The notes under the pieces: generated by a model
Seen by the model: only the letters and a program-made list of their open reading frames with translations
What the model was told of the DNA's origin: nothing
The model's database searches: none
Program-made: the position numbers and the translations under genes
Part shown: positions 24,416 through 33,257 of the stretch, piece by piece
Layout: each line of letters begins with the position of its first letter
Numbering within the stretch: position 1 is the stretch's first letter
Source: Pseudomonas profundi
GTDB taxonomy: Bacteria; Pseudomonadota; Gammaproteobacteria; Pseudomonadales; Pseudomonadaceae
Length of the DNA: 64,000 bases
NCBI RefSeq assembly: GCF_008638305.1
Contig: NZ_VTPZ01000006.1
Location: 124,001-188,000 of the forward strand
Direction: 5' to 3'

Positions 24416-25618
24416 ATGACAATGAACAACAGCGTATTGGACAAGGCGCAACAGCTGCGCGAAGCGGTAAGGCATTTTTACCGCAACGAAATGCCAGCTG
24501 GCCTGCGCGACAAATCACACCGGCACCAGGTGCTGGACAAGCAGGACTACCTGCAGTGGATGCAGCTACTGGACCAGAAGGGCTGGGCTGCTGGCCACTG
24601 GCCGAAGGAGCATGGTGGCCAGGAGTGGTCATTGCTTGAGCGCTTCGTGTTCGAAGACGAACTGGCCCGGCTGGGGTGTCCTTGGGTCATCCCCTTCGGT
24701 GTCAAATACGTGGGTCCGGTCATTTACAGTTTCGGCAGTGACGAGCAGAAGCAGCGGTTTCTGCCGGGGATAGTCAAAACTGAAGAGTTCTGGGCGCAGG
24801 GTTACTCTGAGCCGAACGCCGGCTCTGACCTGGCCGGCCTACGTACCCGCGCTGTTCGTGATGGTGATCACTACGTGGTTAATGGTCAGAAGGTCTGGAC
24901 CACCTACGCCCAGTGGGCGGACTGGTTATTCTGCCTGGTGCGCACGAATACCGAAGGTAAGCCTCAGAGCGGTATCTCTTTTCTGTTGATCGATATGCGG
25001 AGCGAGGGCGTTACGGTGAAGCCAATCAGCACCATGGACGGCTATCACCATGTCAATGAAGTCTGGCTGGAAGACGTCCGCGTGCCAGCGGCAAATCTGG
25101 TCGGTGAAGAAGGTGCCGGCTGGACCTACGCCAAATTTCTGCTGAAGAACGAGCGTACCGCCGGCGCCATCGTGGGCCAGGCGAGGCATGTTCTGGATCG
25201 ACTCACATTGTACGCCCGCGAAACCCAGGTTAAAGGCGAGCCGCTGATCAATCAGCCACTGCTGCGCAATCGTATCGGCGAATTTGAATTGCGTTTTCTC
25301 GCACTCGAAGTGGCCTCCTATGACGCAGTGATGGCAATGCTTGAAGAGCGGGATAATGGTGGTGAGGCTTCGCTGGTCAAGATTCGAGGCACCGAGCTGT
25401 ATCAAGAGGTCACGGATGCGTTGCTGGACGCAATGGGGGAGGCGGCTATGGTGTTCGACCCAGATGCATTGCACACGGCTGATGGGCTGCCGCCTCTGGG
25501 TCCGGAAGATACCGGCGGCATCCTCAAGGAGCACTTCTACAACCGCGCCAATACCATCTTTGGCGGTTCATCCGAAGTGCAACGCAACATTATCGCCAAG
25601 GTGGTGCTCGGCCTATGA
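24416..25618 (+). CDS. Acyl-CoA dehydrogenase, subunit 1 of a probable heteromer
   Basis: The 400-residue flavoprotein has the three-domain ACAD layout: an N-terminal helical domain (GWAAGHWPKEHGGQEWS), the beta domain (EEFWAQGYSEPNAGSDLAGLRTRAV, VWTTYAQWADW) and a C-terminal domain ending NTIFGGSSEVQRNIIAKVVLGL. The usual YEG catalytic Glu position reads FGG, as in the FadE26/ChsE4-like group where the base lies elsewhere. Its stop overlaps the next ACAD start, the pattern of alpha2beta2 ACADs in steroid catabolism. It would dehydrogenate the CoA thioester made at 26724. Confidence 0.88.
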   Translation: MTMNNSVLDKAQQLREAVRHFYRNEMPAGLRDKSHRHQVLDKQDYLQWMQLLDQKGWAAGHWPKEHGGQEWSLLERFVFEDELARLGCPWVIPFGVKYVGPVIYSFGSDEQKQRFLPGIVKTEEFWAQGYSEPNAGSDLAGLRTRAVRDGDHYVVNGQKVWTTYAQWADWLFCLVRTNTEGKPQSGISFLLIDMRSEGVTVKPISTMDGYHHVNEVWLEDVRVPAANLVGEEGAGWTYAKFLLKNERTAGAIVGQARHVLDRLTLYARETQVKGEPLINQPLLRNRIGEFELRFLALEVASYDAVMAMLEERDNGGEASLVKIRGTELYQEVTDALLDAMGEAAMVFDPDALHTADGLPPLGPEDTGGILKEHFYNRANTIFGGSSEVQRNIIAKVVLGL

Positions 25619-26703
25619 CAACTGATCTTGAAACCATTGGCATGCTGCGCGACAGCCTTGAGCGGTACGCAGCGGATAACTATGCCTTTAATGACCGGCT
25701 GGGCATGCTAAAGGAATCCACAGGGTTCAATGAAAAGGTGTGGGGCGATCTGGCCGAGTTCGGCTTTCTGACTTTGCGCCTGCCCGAAGATATGGATGGC
25801 CTGGATGGCGATGCCAATTCAGTCGGTGCCTTGATGGAGGTGGTTGGGAAATACCTGATGCAGGAGCCATTCCTGATCAGCGGGATCCTGTCTACCACCC
25901 TGGTGGCGCGGCTGGGCGATGCTGGGCAGCGTGAGCGCTTGTTGCAGGGGCTGGGCTCCGGCCAGATGCTGCTCAGCTGTTCGCTGGAGCATGCTGACGA
26001 TTGTCTGCTGGAAGATAACAGGCTAAGCGGCCGACTGGATCTGGTGATGCACGGCGATGCCGCACATGGATTTCTGGTGGCGGTACGCAATGGCAGCGGC
26101 GAAATGAAGCTGGGCCTGGTCAATGCGTCTGCCTCCGGTGTGCAGCGTAGTCCTTGCCGGCTGCTGGATGGCCGGGGCGCAGCCAGGGTGGTGCTGGACA
26201 ACGCCGAAGTGGAGTTGCTGGACACTCCTGCGGATCGCTTGAGCATCGAAGAACATATCGATTTGCTGCTTGATGAGGCCAATGCTGCGCTGTGTGCGGA
26301 AGCCTGCGGGATGATCGATGCGTTGCTAAATACCACTAATGATTACCTGAAGGTGCGCAAACAGTTTGGCAGGCCGCTGGCAACCAATCAGGCGCTGCAG
26401 CACCGCATGGCAAACCTGTATTTGCTGAGACAGGAGGCATTCGCGCTGACCCGCGCTGCAGAGCGGGCAATCAGTCAGCCCGCTGCCGAACGGTCGCGCA
26501 TCGTCAGTGGCGCTCGAGCCTATATCAGTCAATCAGCACGGCAGGTAGCCAATGAAGCCGTGCAGATGCACGGCGGCCTGGGCATCACCGAAGAGCTCAA
26601 TGTCAGCCATTTCTACCGCCGGATTATGTTGCTCAATAATCTACTAGGCGGACGCGATCATCATTTTTCGCGTTTTGTTGAAAGCAGCCTGGGCGCCGCC
26701 TGA
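25615..26703 (+). CDS. Acyl-CoA dehydrogenase, subunit 2 of a probable heteromer
   Basis: This shorter ACAD (362 residues) opens LETIGMLRDSLERYAADNYAFNDRLG, and its middle domain is poorly conserved (LLSCSLEHADDCLLEDNRLSG). Typical C-terminal-domain motifs are RKQFGRPLATNQALQHRMANLYLLRQEA and AVQMHGGLGITEELNVSHFYRRI. Such divergent halves pair with a fuller ACAD, as ChsE1-ChsE2, each giving part of the FAD site. ATGA overlap with 24416 supports this. Alone it may be inactive. Confidence 0.87.
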   Translation: MTTDLETIGMLRDSLERYAADNYAFNDRLGMLKESTGFNEKVWGDLAEFGFLTLRLPEDMDGLDGDANSVGALMEVVGKYLMQEPFLISGILSTTLVARLGDAGQRERLLQGLGSGQMLLSCSLEHADDCLLEDNRLSGRLDLVMHGDAAHGFLVAVRNGSGEMKLGLVNASASGVQRSPCRLLDGRGAARVVLDNAEVELLDTPADRLSIEEHIDLLLDEANAALCAEACGMIDALLNTTNDYLKVRKQFGRPLATNQALQHRMANLYLLRQEAFALTRAAERAISQPAAERSRIVSGARAYISQSARQVANEAVQMHGGLGITEELNVSHFYRRIMLLNNLLGGRDHHFSRFVESSLGAA

Positions 26704-26723
26704 CTGATCCTGGAGTGAGAAAA

Positions 26724-28361
26724 ATGCAAAAAGATATCAGCGGCTGGACTGTTCGCCTGGATCCGCAAACGATTGATCGGTACGCCAGAAGTGGTGAGTG
26801 GGTAGGCAAGACCATAGCCGACATGGCCAGGGACATAGTGGCCGAGGACCCTACGCGCATCACCCATGTATTTGAAGGACAACCCTGCGAGATAAGCGGG
26901 CTGCTGGATGACGCTTTCCTCCTGGCGGGTGCGCTGGAACGTCGGGGGTTGGTTCAGGGCGATGCCATCAGCTTCCAGCTGCCCAACTGGCGCGAAGCGG
27001 CGGTAGTGGATCTCGCTGCCAGTCTGCTGGGCTTGGTGATCGTTCCTGTGGTATCGATCTATCGCAACGCCGAAGTCGCCTTCATGCTGGCCGATGCAGG
27101 GGTGAAGGCTGCGTTCTTTCCATCGGTGTATCGCGGGTTCGATTACGCCGAAATGATGCAGGGCCTCAGTGCCGAGCTGCCTGCTTTGCGGGTGCTCTGT
27201 CAGGTGCGAGGCGAGCATTCTGTAACGGATGATTATGAAAGCCTGCTGGCCGAAGGGGGGGCAGCGACTGATCTGCCAAAAGTGGACGCCAACTCAGTGA
27301 AACTGGTGCTCTATACCTCGGGCACCACCGGCAAGCCCAAGGCCGTGCTGCATTCGCATAATTCCGGTCCGATCCGGCTCAAGCGTGGCTTCGAGCATTG
27401 GGCCGGCGGGGATAGTGGCATTCTGCTGATGGCATCGCCAGTGACCCATGTCACCGGGTTGAGCGGTCTGGAGTTGCCGTTCTACCTGCCTGCCCGGACT
27501 GTTTTCATGGACCGTTGGAACGCGGAGGAGGCGCTCGAAATCATCGACCGCGAACAGGTCACTGTGAGCCTGGGCGCGACGCCATTCCTGCACGAGCTGT
27601 TGGCCCAGGCAGAAAAGCACGGACGTCGCTTACCTTCGCTGCGCGCCTTCGCCTGCGGCGGAGCCGAGGTGCCTCCAGCACTGATCTACAAGGCTGGCGA
27701 AGTACTTGACCAGTGCCGTGCATTCAGGGTTTTCGGTTCCAGCGAAGTCCCCTTGGTCACCCTGGGTTTCGTTGGCGAGGATCAGCTTGAACTGGCGGCG
27801 ACGACGGATGGCGAGATCATGGACTACGACGTCAAGGTAGTCGACGACGACGGCCGCTCGCTGGCTGAAGGCAGCGAGGGCGAGTTGATGATTCGAGGCC
27901 CGGCGATGTTTTTGGGTTACGCAGATGCGCAACAGACAGCCGCCAGCTTTGATGCAGAGGGCTACTTCGCCACCGGCGATCTCGGCAAGGTGGTACACGG
28001 CAATGCAATTGTCATCACCGGACGTAAAAAGGATCTGATCAATCGGGGTGGCGAAAAAATCAGTGCCAAGGAGGTGGAAGATATTCTGCACCAGGTACCG
28101 CAAATAGATGAGGCTGCGGTGGTTTCCATGCCGCATGCGCGTCTGGGTGAAACCCTGTGTGCCTATGTCATCCTGCGCGAGGGCGCGCAGCTAACCTTGA
28201 ACGATATGGTTCAGAACGTGCTGAGCGCCGGGGTCGCCCGACAAAAGATTCCCGAGCGACTGATAGTAGTGGACGATTTTCCCCGAACAGCTTCAGGGAA
28301 AATCAGAAAAGACCAGCTGCGCGCGGATATCCGCCAGCGCCTGGAAAACAATGCCGCTTGA
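26724..28361 (+). CDS. Acyl-CoA synthetase (AMP-forming)
   Basis: The 545-residue ANL-superfamily ligase has the P-loop LVLYTSGTTGKPKAVLHSH (about 191-209), FGSSE, ATGDLGKV and the C-terminal hinge ITGRKKDLINRGGEKISAKEVE with the catalytic Lys in SGKIRKDQL. It would activate the carboxylate substrate or side chain to its CoA thioester with ATP. I chose ATG 26724 with GGAG at 26712-26715 rather than GTG 26715, which lies in that site. It follows the ACAD pair by 20 bp. Confidence 0.9.
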   Translation: MQKDISGWTVRLDPQTIDRYARSGEWVGKTIADMARDIVAEDPTRITHVFEGQPCEISGLLDDAFLLAGALERRGLVQGDAISFQLPNWREAAVVDLAASLLGLVIVPVVSIYRNAEVAFMLADAGVKAAFFPSVYRGFDYAEMMQGLSAELPALRVLCQVRGEHSVTDDYESLLAEGGAATDLPKVDANSVKLVLYTSGTTGKPKAVLHSHNSGPIRLKRGFEHWAGGDSGILLMASPVTHVTGLSGLELPFYLPARTVFMDRWNAEEALEIIDREQVTVSLGATPFLHELLAQAEKHGRRLPSLRAFACGGAEVPPALIYKAGEVLDQCRAFRVFGSSEVPLVTLGFVGEDQLELAATTDGEIMDYDVKVVDDDGRSLAEGSEGELMIRGPAMFLGYADAQQTAASFDAEGYFATGDLGKVVHGNAIVITGRKKDLINRGGEKISAKEVEDILHQVPQIDEAAVVSMPHARLGETLCAYVILREGAQLTLNDMVQNVLSAGVARQKIPERLIVVDDFPRTASGKIRKDQLRADIRQRLENNAA

Positions 28362-28383
28362 TAAAAACAAATAGGAACTGTCC

Positions 28384-29349
28384 ATGGATACTGCCTCCCT
28401 TAATGTCCGTATTGCCCGAAAAACCATGGAAGCACTGGATATCACGTCCCTGGAGCTAGCGCCTACTGATGGCAGCAAGCTGCCCGGCTTCAGTGCTGGT
28501 TCACATATTGATGTAGAGATACGCCCAGGCCTCGTCCGCCAATACTCTCTTTGTAACGATTCCGCAGAGGACCATCGATACGTGATCGGCGTGCTCCGTG
28601 ATCCTGCTTCACGAGGTGGTTCTATCGCCGTGCATGATGAGCTACAAGAGGGGCAGGTCATCCGAATCAGCCTACCGCGCAATCATTTTCCGCTGGCGCA
28701 CAATGCTCACAAGTCATTACTGCTCGCTGGTGGCATTGGCGTCACCCCGATCCTCTGTATGGCCGAGCGACTGGCGAAAATCGATGCTGATTTCAGCATG
28801 CATTATTCCTCACGCAGTGAAGAGCGCATGGCTTTTCTGGATCGCATCCGCGAGTCCACATTCGCGCGCAGAGTGCACTTTCACTACGACGATGGTCCGG
28901 CAGACCAGAAGCTCGATCTGCCTGCGGTACTTCAGGCGGCAGGTGATGATTGCCATCTCTATGTATGTGGTCCGAGCGGCTATATCGACTTTGTCACCTC
29001 GACTGCCCGGTCGCAGGGCTGGCCCGAAGAGCGCATTCATTTCGAGTTCTTCAGTGCCAAGCCAGTAGATACCAGCGATGACGAGACCTTTGAAGTGCAG
29101 GTTGCCAGCAGTGGCCAGGTTTATCAGGTCGGCGAAGATGAAACGATCGTCTCTGTCCTGGCCGAGGCAGGGGTCGAGATAATGACCTCCTGTGAGCAAG
29201 GCATCTGCGGCGCCTGCATTACCCGGGTACTGGAAGGCACACCGGACCATAGGGATCAGGTGCTCAGCGACTCGGAACGTGACGACGAAGGCTGGTTTAC
29301 CCCGTGCTGCTCGAGATCCGTCAGCAAGCGGCTGATACTTGACCTCTAA
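28384..29349 (+). CDS. Oxygenase reductase with flavin, NAD and plant-type 2Fe-2S domains
   Basis: The 321-residue protein is of the phthalate dioxygenase reductase/VanB class. The flavin-binding barrel has RQYSLCNDS (about 56-64). The NAD domain has LLAGGIGVTPILCMAERL and CGPSGYIDFV. The C-terminal ferredoxin domain has CEQGICGACITRVLEGTPDHRDQVL and a final Cys in FTPCCS. It is the only reductase in the island and there is no separate ferredoxin, so it is the likely electron donor to all three Rieske oxygenases. Confidence 0.92.
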   Translation: MDTASLNVRIARKTMEALDITSLELAPTDGSKLPGFSAGSHIDVEIRPGLVRQYSLCNDSAEDHRYVIGVLRDPASRGGSIAVHDELQEGQVIRISLPRNHFPLAHNAHKSLLLAGGIGVTPILCMAERLAKIDADFSMHYSSRSEERMAFLDRIRESTFARRVHFHYDDGPADQKLDLPAVLQAAGDDCHLYVCGPSGYIDFVTSTARSQGWPEERIHFEFFSAKPVDTSDDETFEVQVASSGQVYQVGEDETIVSVLAEAGVEIMTSCEQGICGACITRVLEGTPDHRDQVLSDSERDDEGWFTPCCSRSVSKRLILDL

Positions 29350-30241
29350 GCCGGCGGTGCATCTGTCGGTTGCATACGGTGTGGTAGTTCTTATCTGGGC
29401 TACCACACCGCTGGCCATTCAATGGGGCGCTGTGGATAGCGGTTTCAGCCTGGCTGCCATGTTGCGCATGGTGCTCGCGCTGGGCTGCGCATTGCTTGTG
29501 CTGGCGCTTTGGCGGATACCTCTGGCGCTACATCGACGTGCGATAAGCAGTTATGCGTGTGCGGGGCTTGGGCTTTTCATGGCCATGTTCTGCGTTTATT
29601 GGGCGTCGACCCGGATCGAATCAGGACTGATGTCGGTCATCTTCGGCACCTCGCCGCTGGTGACCAGCCTGCTGGCCGCGTGGTGGCTGCAAGAGCGGGC
29701 TTTTACGCCCCTCAGGTTGGCCGGAATGCTGCTGGGTTTGGCCGGGCTGGCGTTGATCTTTCTCGATGGCACGCTGGTCATGCAGCCGGGCTTTGCGGCC
29801 GGGGTAATGGCGTTGCTGTTAGGCGTGTTATGTAACTCCGCGTCACTGGTCGGGCTCAAGGTCATCAACGATGACAGCCACCCTCTGGCGACAACGACTG
29901 GCGCGCTGCTGGTGGCGGCTCCGCTGTTCGCCCTGGCCTGGTGGCTGGATGGCGCGCTCTGGCCTGACTCCTTCAGCCTGCGTAGCAGCTTGTCGATCGT
30001 CTATCTGGGGGTACTCGGCTCGGTGCTCGGTTTCGCGCTGTATTACTTCATCGTGCGGAATATGGAGTCGGCCAGTGTCGCGCTGATTCTCGTGATCACT
30101 CCAGTATTGGCACTGGTGGTGGGCAGGGTATTCAATGCCGAAGAGCTGCCGCCTGAAGTGTGGTGGGGAGCCATATTGATTGGCCTGGGGCTGTTGTTGC
30201 ATCAACGGCAAGCCGCCTCTGTGGAGACGGCCACCGGTTGA
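29339..30241 (+). CDS. EamA/DMT-family membrane transporter
   Basis: The 300-residue protein is made of about ten TM helices in two EamA repeats (VVVLIWATTPLAIQWG at the start; SVLGFALYYFIVRNMESASVALILVITPVLALVVG in the second). DMT transporters export metabolites or amino-acid-like compounds; the substrate is unknown. The apparent TTG start at 29339 overlaps the reductase by 11 bp; a GTG at 29357 is an alternative. It closes the rightward operon and is convergent with the enoyl-CoA hydratase gene. Confidence 0.82.
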   Translation: MTSKPAVHLSVAYGVVVLIWATTPLAIQWGAVDSGFSLAAMLRMVLALGCALLVLALWRIPLALHRRAISSYACAGLGLFMAMFCVYWASTRIESGLMSVIFGTSPLVTSLLAAWWLQERAFTPLRLAGMLLGLAGLALIFLDGTLVMQPGFAAGVMALLLGVLCNSASLVGLKVINDDSHPLATTTGALLVAAPLFALAWWLDGALWPDSFSLRSSLSIVYLGVLGSVLGFALYYFIVRNMESASVALILVITPVLALVVGRVFNAEELPPEVWWGAILIGLGLLLHQRQAASVETATG

Positions 30242-30259
30242 GATCCAGGCGGAGCAGAA

Positions 30260-31042
30260 TCAGCTGCGCTTGGTCAGGAACCCCTGCACTGCATTGTCAA
30301 AGTCCGGATGCGCTATACATTGGCTGAAGGCCTGCTTTTCCGCTGCCAGCTGGCTGATTAGATCCTGTTCCAGGCCGCTGCGCAGCAAGCGTTTGATGTT
30401 GCCTGCGGCCAGTGCGGGCAACCTGCACAAGCGCTGGGCCAATTCCTCAGTCCGGTCTTCCAGGTGGTCAGCCGGTACCAGCTGGTTGACCAGGTCCAGC
30501 GCCAGCGCTTCTTCCGCTTTGATGGTCTCTCCCAACAGTGCAACAGACATGGCGCGGCGCAGGCCGAGCTGTCTCGGAAGCGTCCAGGTGATGCCCAGAT
30601 CGCCACTGACGCCTAGTGCCGTATAGGCAAAGCTGAAGCGGGTAGTGTCCGCGGCAATCAACAGATCACATGCCAACGCCAGGCTCATGCCGGCGCCAGC
30701 GATGGGGCCCTGTACGCTGCCGAGCACGATCTTGTCGCACCGGCTGAGCAGGTCGATGGCCTGATTCATCGGTTCGATCAAGCTATCGGGGATGCTGTCG
30801 GGATCCGCCGCGAATTGGGCGATGTCACCGCCGGCCATGAATGAGCGTCCTTCGCCGCTCAGCACAATGACTCGAATGTCGGGATCTGCCACGGCCTGTT
30901 CGACAGACTGCTGAAAAACGCCGGCCATGGCGCTGTCTATCGCATTGAGCGAAGCAGGTCGGTTGAAGCGCAGATGCAGCAGGGCACCGTTGCGTTCAGT
31001 CTTCAAAGGCGAGCTGGGCATAATGGATTCTCTCTGGGTCAT
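30260..31042 (-). CDS. Enoyl-CoA hydratase/isomerase family protein
   Basis: This crotonase-fold protein has 260 residues. It shows LHLRFNRPASLNAIDSAM, the oxyanion-hole segment GEGRSFMAGGDIAQFA and VQGPIAGAGMSLALACDLLIAA. At the second catalytic position the text is GVSGDLGITWTLPR, with Asp where hydratases often have Glu, as in PaaG-like isomerases. It could hydrate or isomerise an enoyl-CoA. MPSSPLK at 31021 is an alternative start. It is the last gene of the leftward operon and starts 10 bp after the 3-hydroxyacyl-CoA dehydrogenase. Confidence 0.88.
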   Translation of the reverse strand: MTQRESIMPSSPLKTERNGALLHLRFNRPASLNAIDSAMAGVFQQSVEQAVADPDIRVIVLSGEGRSFMAGGDIAQFAADPDSIPDSLIEPMNQAIDLLSRCDKIVLGSVQGPIAGAGMSLALACDLLIAADTTRFSFAYTALGVSGDLGITWTLPRQLGLRRAMSVALLGETIKAEEALALDLVNQLVPADHLEDRTEELAQRLCRLPALAAGNIKRLLRSGLEQDLISQLAAEKQAFSQCIAHPDFDNAVQGFLTKRS

Positions 31043-31052
31043 GTCCGCACCT

Positions 31053-31907
31053 TCACGCCGGATACCGGTAGAAGCCGCGACCGCTCTTGCGACCCAGATA
31101 ACCTGCCTCGACCATCTCCCGCAAAAGCGGAGCGGGGCGGTATTTGCTGTCGTTGAAGCTGGCGTAGAGCACGTCCATCACCGCCAGCAGCGTATCCAGG
31201 CCGATCAGATCCGCCAGTGCCAGCGGCCCGATGGGATGGCTGCAGCCCAGGCGCATGCCCATGTCGATATCCTCGGCGCTGGCGATGCCTTCCTGCAGGA
31301 CGAAGACTGCTTCGTTGATCATCGGTACAAGGATGCGGTTGACCGCAAAGCCTGCGTGGTTGCGCACGCTGATGGCGGTCTTGTGAACGGTCTCGGCAAA
31401 GGCGCGAGCGGCTTCATGAGTCCTGTCATCTGTCTGCAGGCCCCGGATCAGCTCGACCAGCGCCATGACTGGCACGGGATTGAAGAAGTGCATACCAATG
31501 AAGCGTTGTGGGCGGCTGCTCGCTGCGGCCAGTCGGGTGATGGAGATGGATGAGGTATTGCTGGCAACGATCGCTTCGGCAGACACAATCTCATCCACCT
31601 GACGGATCAGCGACAGCTTCACCTGCTCGGACTCGGAGGCCGCTTCTATCACCAGATCCGCGCCCGCCAGGGCCTGCAAATTGGTAGCGGTGTGAATGTT
31701 GTCCAGCGTCTGCTGTTTGTCGCTGTCGGTGATGCTTTCCTTTCGGATCAGCTTGTCGAGACTGGCGTCGATAGTTGACATGGCTCTGTCAAGCGCGGCG
31801 TCCGCGATGTCTACCAGGACAACTTTCAGACCTGCGCTGGCGCAAATCTGAGCGATGCCATTTCCCATCGTGCCGGCGCCGATAACGCCTACTGTATTGA
31901 TCTGCAT
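31053..31907 (-). CDS. 3-hydroxyacyl-CoA dehydrogenase
   Basis: The 284-residue enzyme opens MQINTVGVIGAGTMGNGIAQICASAGLKVVLVDI (NAD loop GAGTMG at 10-15). It has the catalytic His region RFIGMHFFNPVPVMALVELI and the C-terminal domain RNHAGFAVNRILVPMINEA and KYRPAPLLREMVEAGYLGRKSGRGFYRY. It is the stand-alone HBDH/PaaH type. Starts further upstream (31925, 31982) would run into the thiolase end and lack family sequence; GAGAGC lies ahead of 31907. It oxidises the 3-hydroxyacyl-CoA to the 3-oxoacyl-CoA. Confidence 0.93.
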   Translation of the reverse strand: MQINTVGVIGAGTMGNGIAQICASAGLKVVLVDIADAALDRAMSTIDASLDKLIRKESITDSDKQQTLDNIHTATNLQALAGADLVIEAASESEQVKLSLIRQVDEIVSAEAIVASNTSSISITRLAAASSRPQRFIGMHFFNPVPVMALVELIRGLQTDDRTHEAARAFAETVHKTAISVRNHAGFAVNRILVPMINEAVFVLQEGIASAEDIDMGMRLGCSHPIGPLALADLIGLDTLLAVMDVLYASFNDSKYRPAPLLREMVEAGYLGRKSGRGFYRYPA

Positions 31908-31933
31908 GGATGTTTGCTCTCGCATGGCTGGCT

Positions 31934-33121
31934 TCACACTCGTTCGAAAATCGCGGCAATACCCTGACCACCACCAATACACATGGTCACCAGCGCGTAG
32001 CGGCCCCCGGTGCGGTGCAATTCGTAAATCGCCTTGGTGCTGATGATGGCGCCGGTGGCACCGACTGGATGGCCAAGGGATATGCCTGAGCCGTTCGGGT
32101 TAACGATCTCCGGATTGAACCCCAGCTCCTGAATGACCGCGCAGGCCTGGGCGGCGAACGCTTCGTTGGCTTCGATCACATCGATTTCCGCCAGGCTGAT
32201 GCCGGTGCGCTTTAACACCAGGCGGGTAGCGGGAATGGGACCTATGCCCATGTAATCCGGTTCGACGCCGGCATGCGCATAGCCCACCAGACGCGCCATC
32301 GGCACCAGGTTGTGTTGTTTCACTGCCTGCTCTTCAGCCAGAACCAGGGCGGAGGCGCCGTCATTAAGGCCTGATGCGTTGCCTGGCGTAACGGTGCCAT
32401 TCTCTTTGATGAATACAGGTTTCATGGCTCCAAGCTGCTCTTGGCTGGCTTCCGCGCGAATATGTTCATCGGTGTCGAATTGAATCACGCCCTTGCGGGT
32501 CTTGATCTCCACCGGGACGATCTGGTCCTTGAAGTAGCCCTTGGCGGTGGCCCGCGCAGCGCGACGTTGGCTTTCCAGCGCCAGCTCATCCTGCGCTTCG
32601 CGGCTGATGTTATAACGCTTGGCAACGTTCTCGGCGGTGACACCCATATGGATGCGCTGCCAGGGGTCGTGCAGGATGCCGTTCATATAGTCGACGGCCT
32701 GGCTGTCGCCGAGACGGGCACCCCAGCGCATACCGGGCAGTATAAAGGGGCCGCGGCTCATGCTTTCCGCACCGCCACCGATCGCAATTTCGGCGTCGCC
32801 CAGCAGAATGGACTGGGCAGCCGAAATGATTGCCTGCAGGCCGGAACCGCAGAGTCGGTTGACGTTGAACGCCGGGGTTTCCTTGGGAATGCCGGAGTCC
32901 ATTGCCGCCACGCGGCTCAGATAAGCATCGCGTGGCTCAGTGGGAATCACATTGCCCATGACCACGTGGTCGATGGCGTCGGGACTGACACCCGAGCGTT
33001 GCAGTGCTGCGTTGACGGCGACGGTGGCAATGCTGCTCAGCGGTTGGTCTTTCAGGGAACCGCCGAAGGTGCCTATGGCGGTGCGGGCTGCGCCCACGAC
33101 GTAGATCTGACGTTGTGCCAT
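31934..33121 (-). CDS. Acetyl-CoA acyltransferase (thiolase)
   Basis: This canonical thiolase of 395 residues has the nucleophilic Cys in NRLCGSGLQAI (near 90), the His of NPNGSGISLGHPVGATGA and the second Cys in MCIGGGQG. It is complete, unlike the thiolase-fold protein at 21770, so it should carry out real thiolysis of 3-oxoacyl-CoA to acetyl-CoA. It follows the acyl-CoA dehydrogenase gene by 136 bp and precedes the 3-hydroxyacyl-CoA dehydrogenase. Confidence 0.94.
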   Translation of the reverse strand: MAQRQIYVVGAARTAIGTFGGSLKDQPLSSIATVAVNAALQRSGVSPDAIDHVVMGNVIPTEPRDAYLSRVAAMDSGIPKETPAFNVNRLCGSGLQAIISAAQSILLGDAEIAIGGGAESMSRGPFILPGMRWGARLGDSQAVDYMNGILHDPWQRIHMGVTAENVAKRYNISREAQDELALESQRRAARATAKGYFKDQIVPVEIKTRKGVIQFDTDEHIRAEASQEQLGAMKPVFIKENGTVTPGNASGLNDGASALVLAEEQAVKQHNLVPMARLVGYAHAGVEPDYMGIGPIPATRLVLKRTGISLAEIDVIEANEAFAAQACAVIQELGFNPEIVNPNGSGISLGHPVGATGAIISTKAIYELHRTGGRYALVTMCIGGGQGIAAIFERV

Positions 33122-33257
33122 GGATATATCTCTTTGAATGCCCGCCGAGGCAGGCTTTTACTTGTAAAAAAGGGTCAGCTGAAATGAAGGAGATCCAGTG
33201 ACCCAAGGCTAGAACGCGGCGCAATCAGGTGCGCGCCGCGTCACGGCGCAGCTCGTT

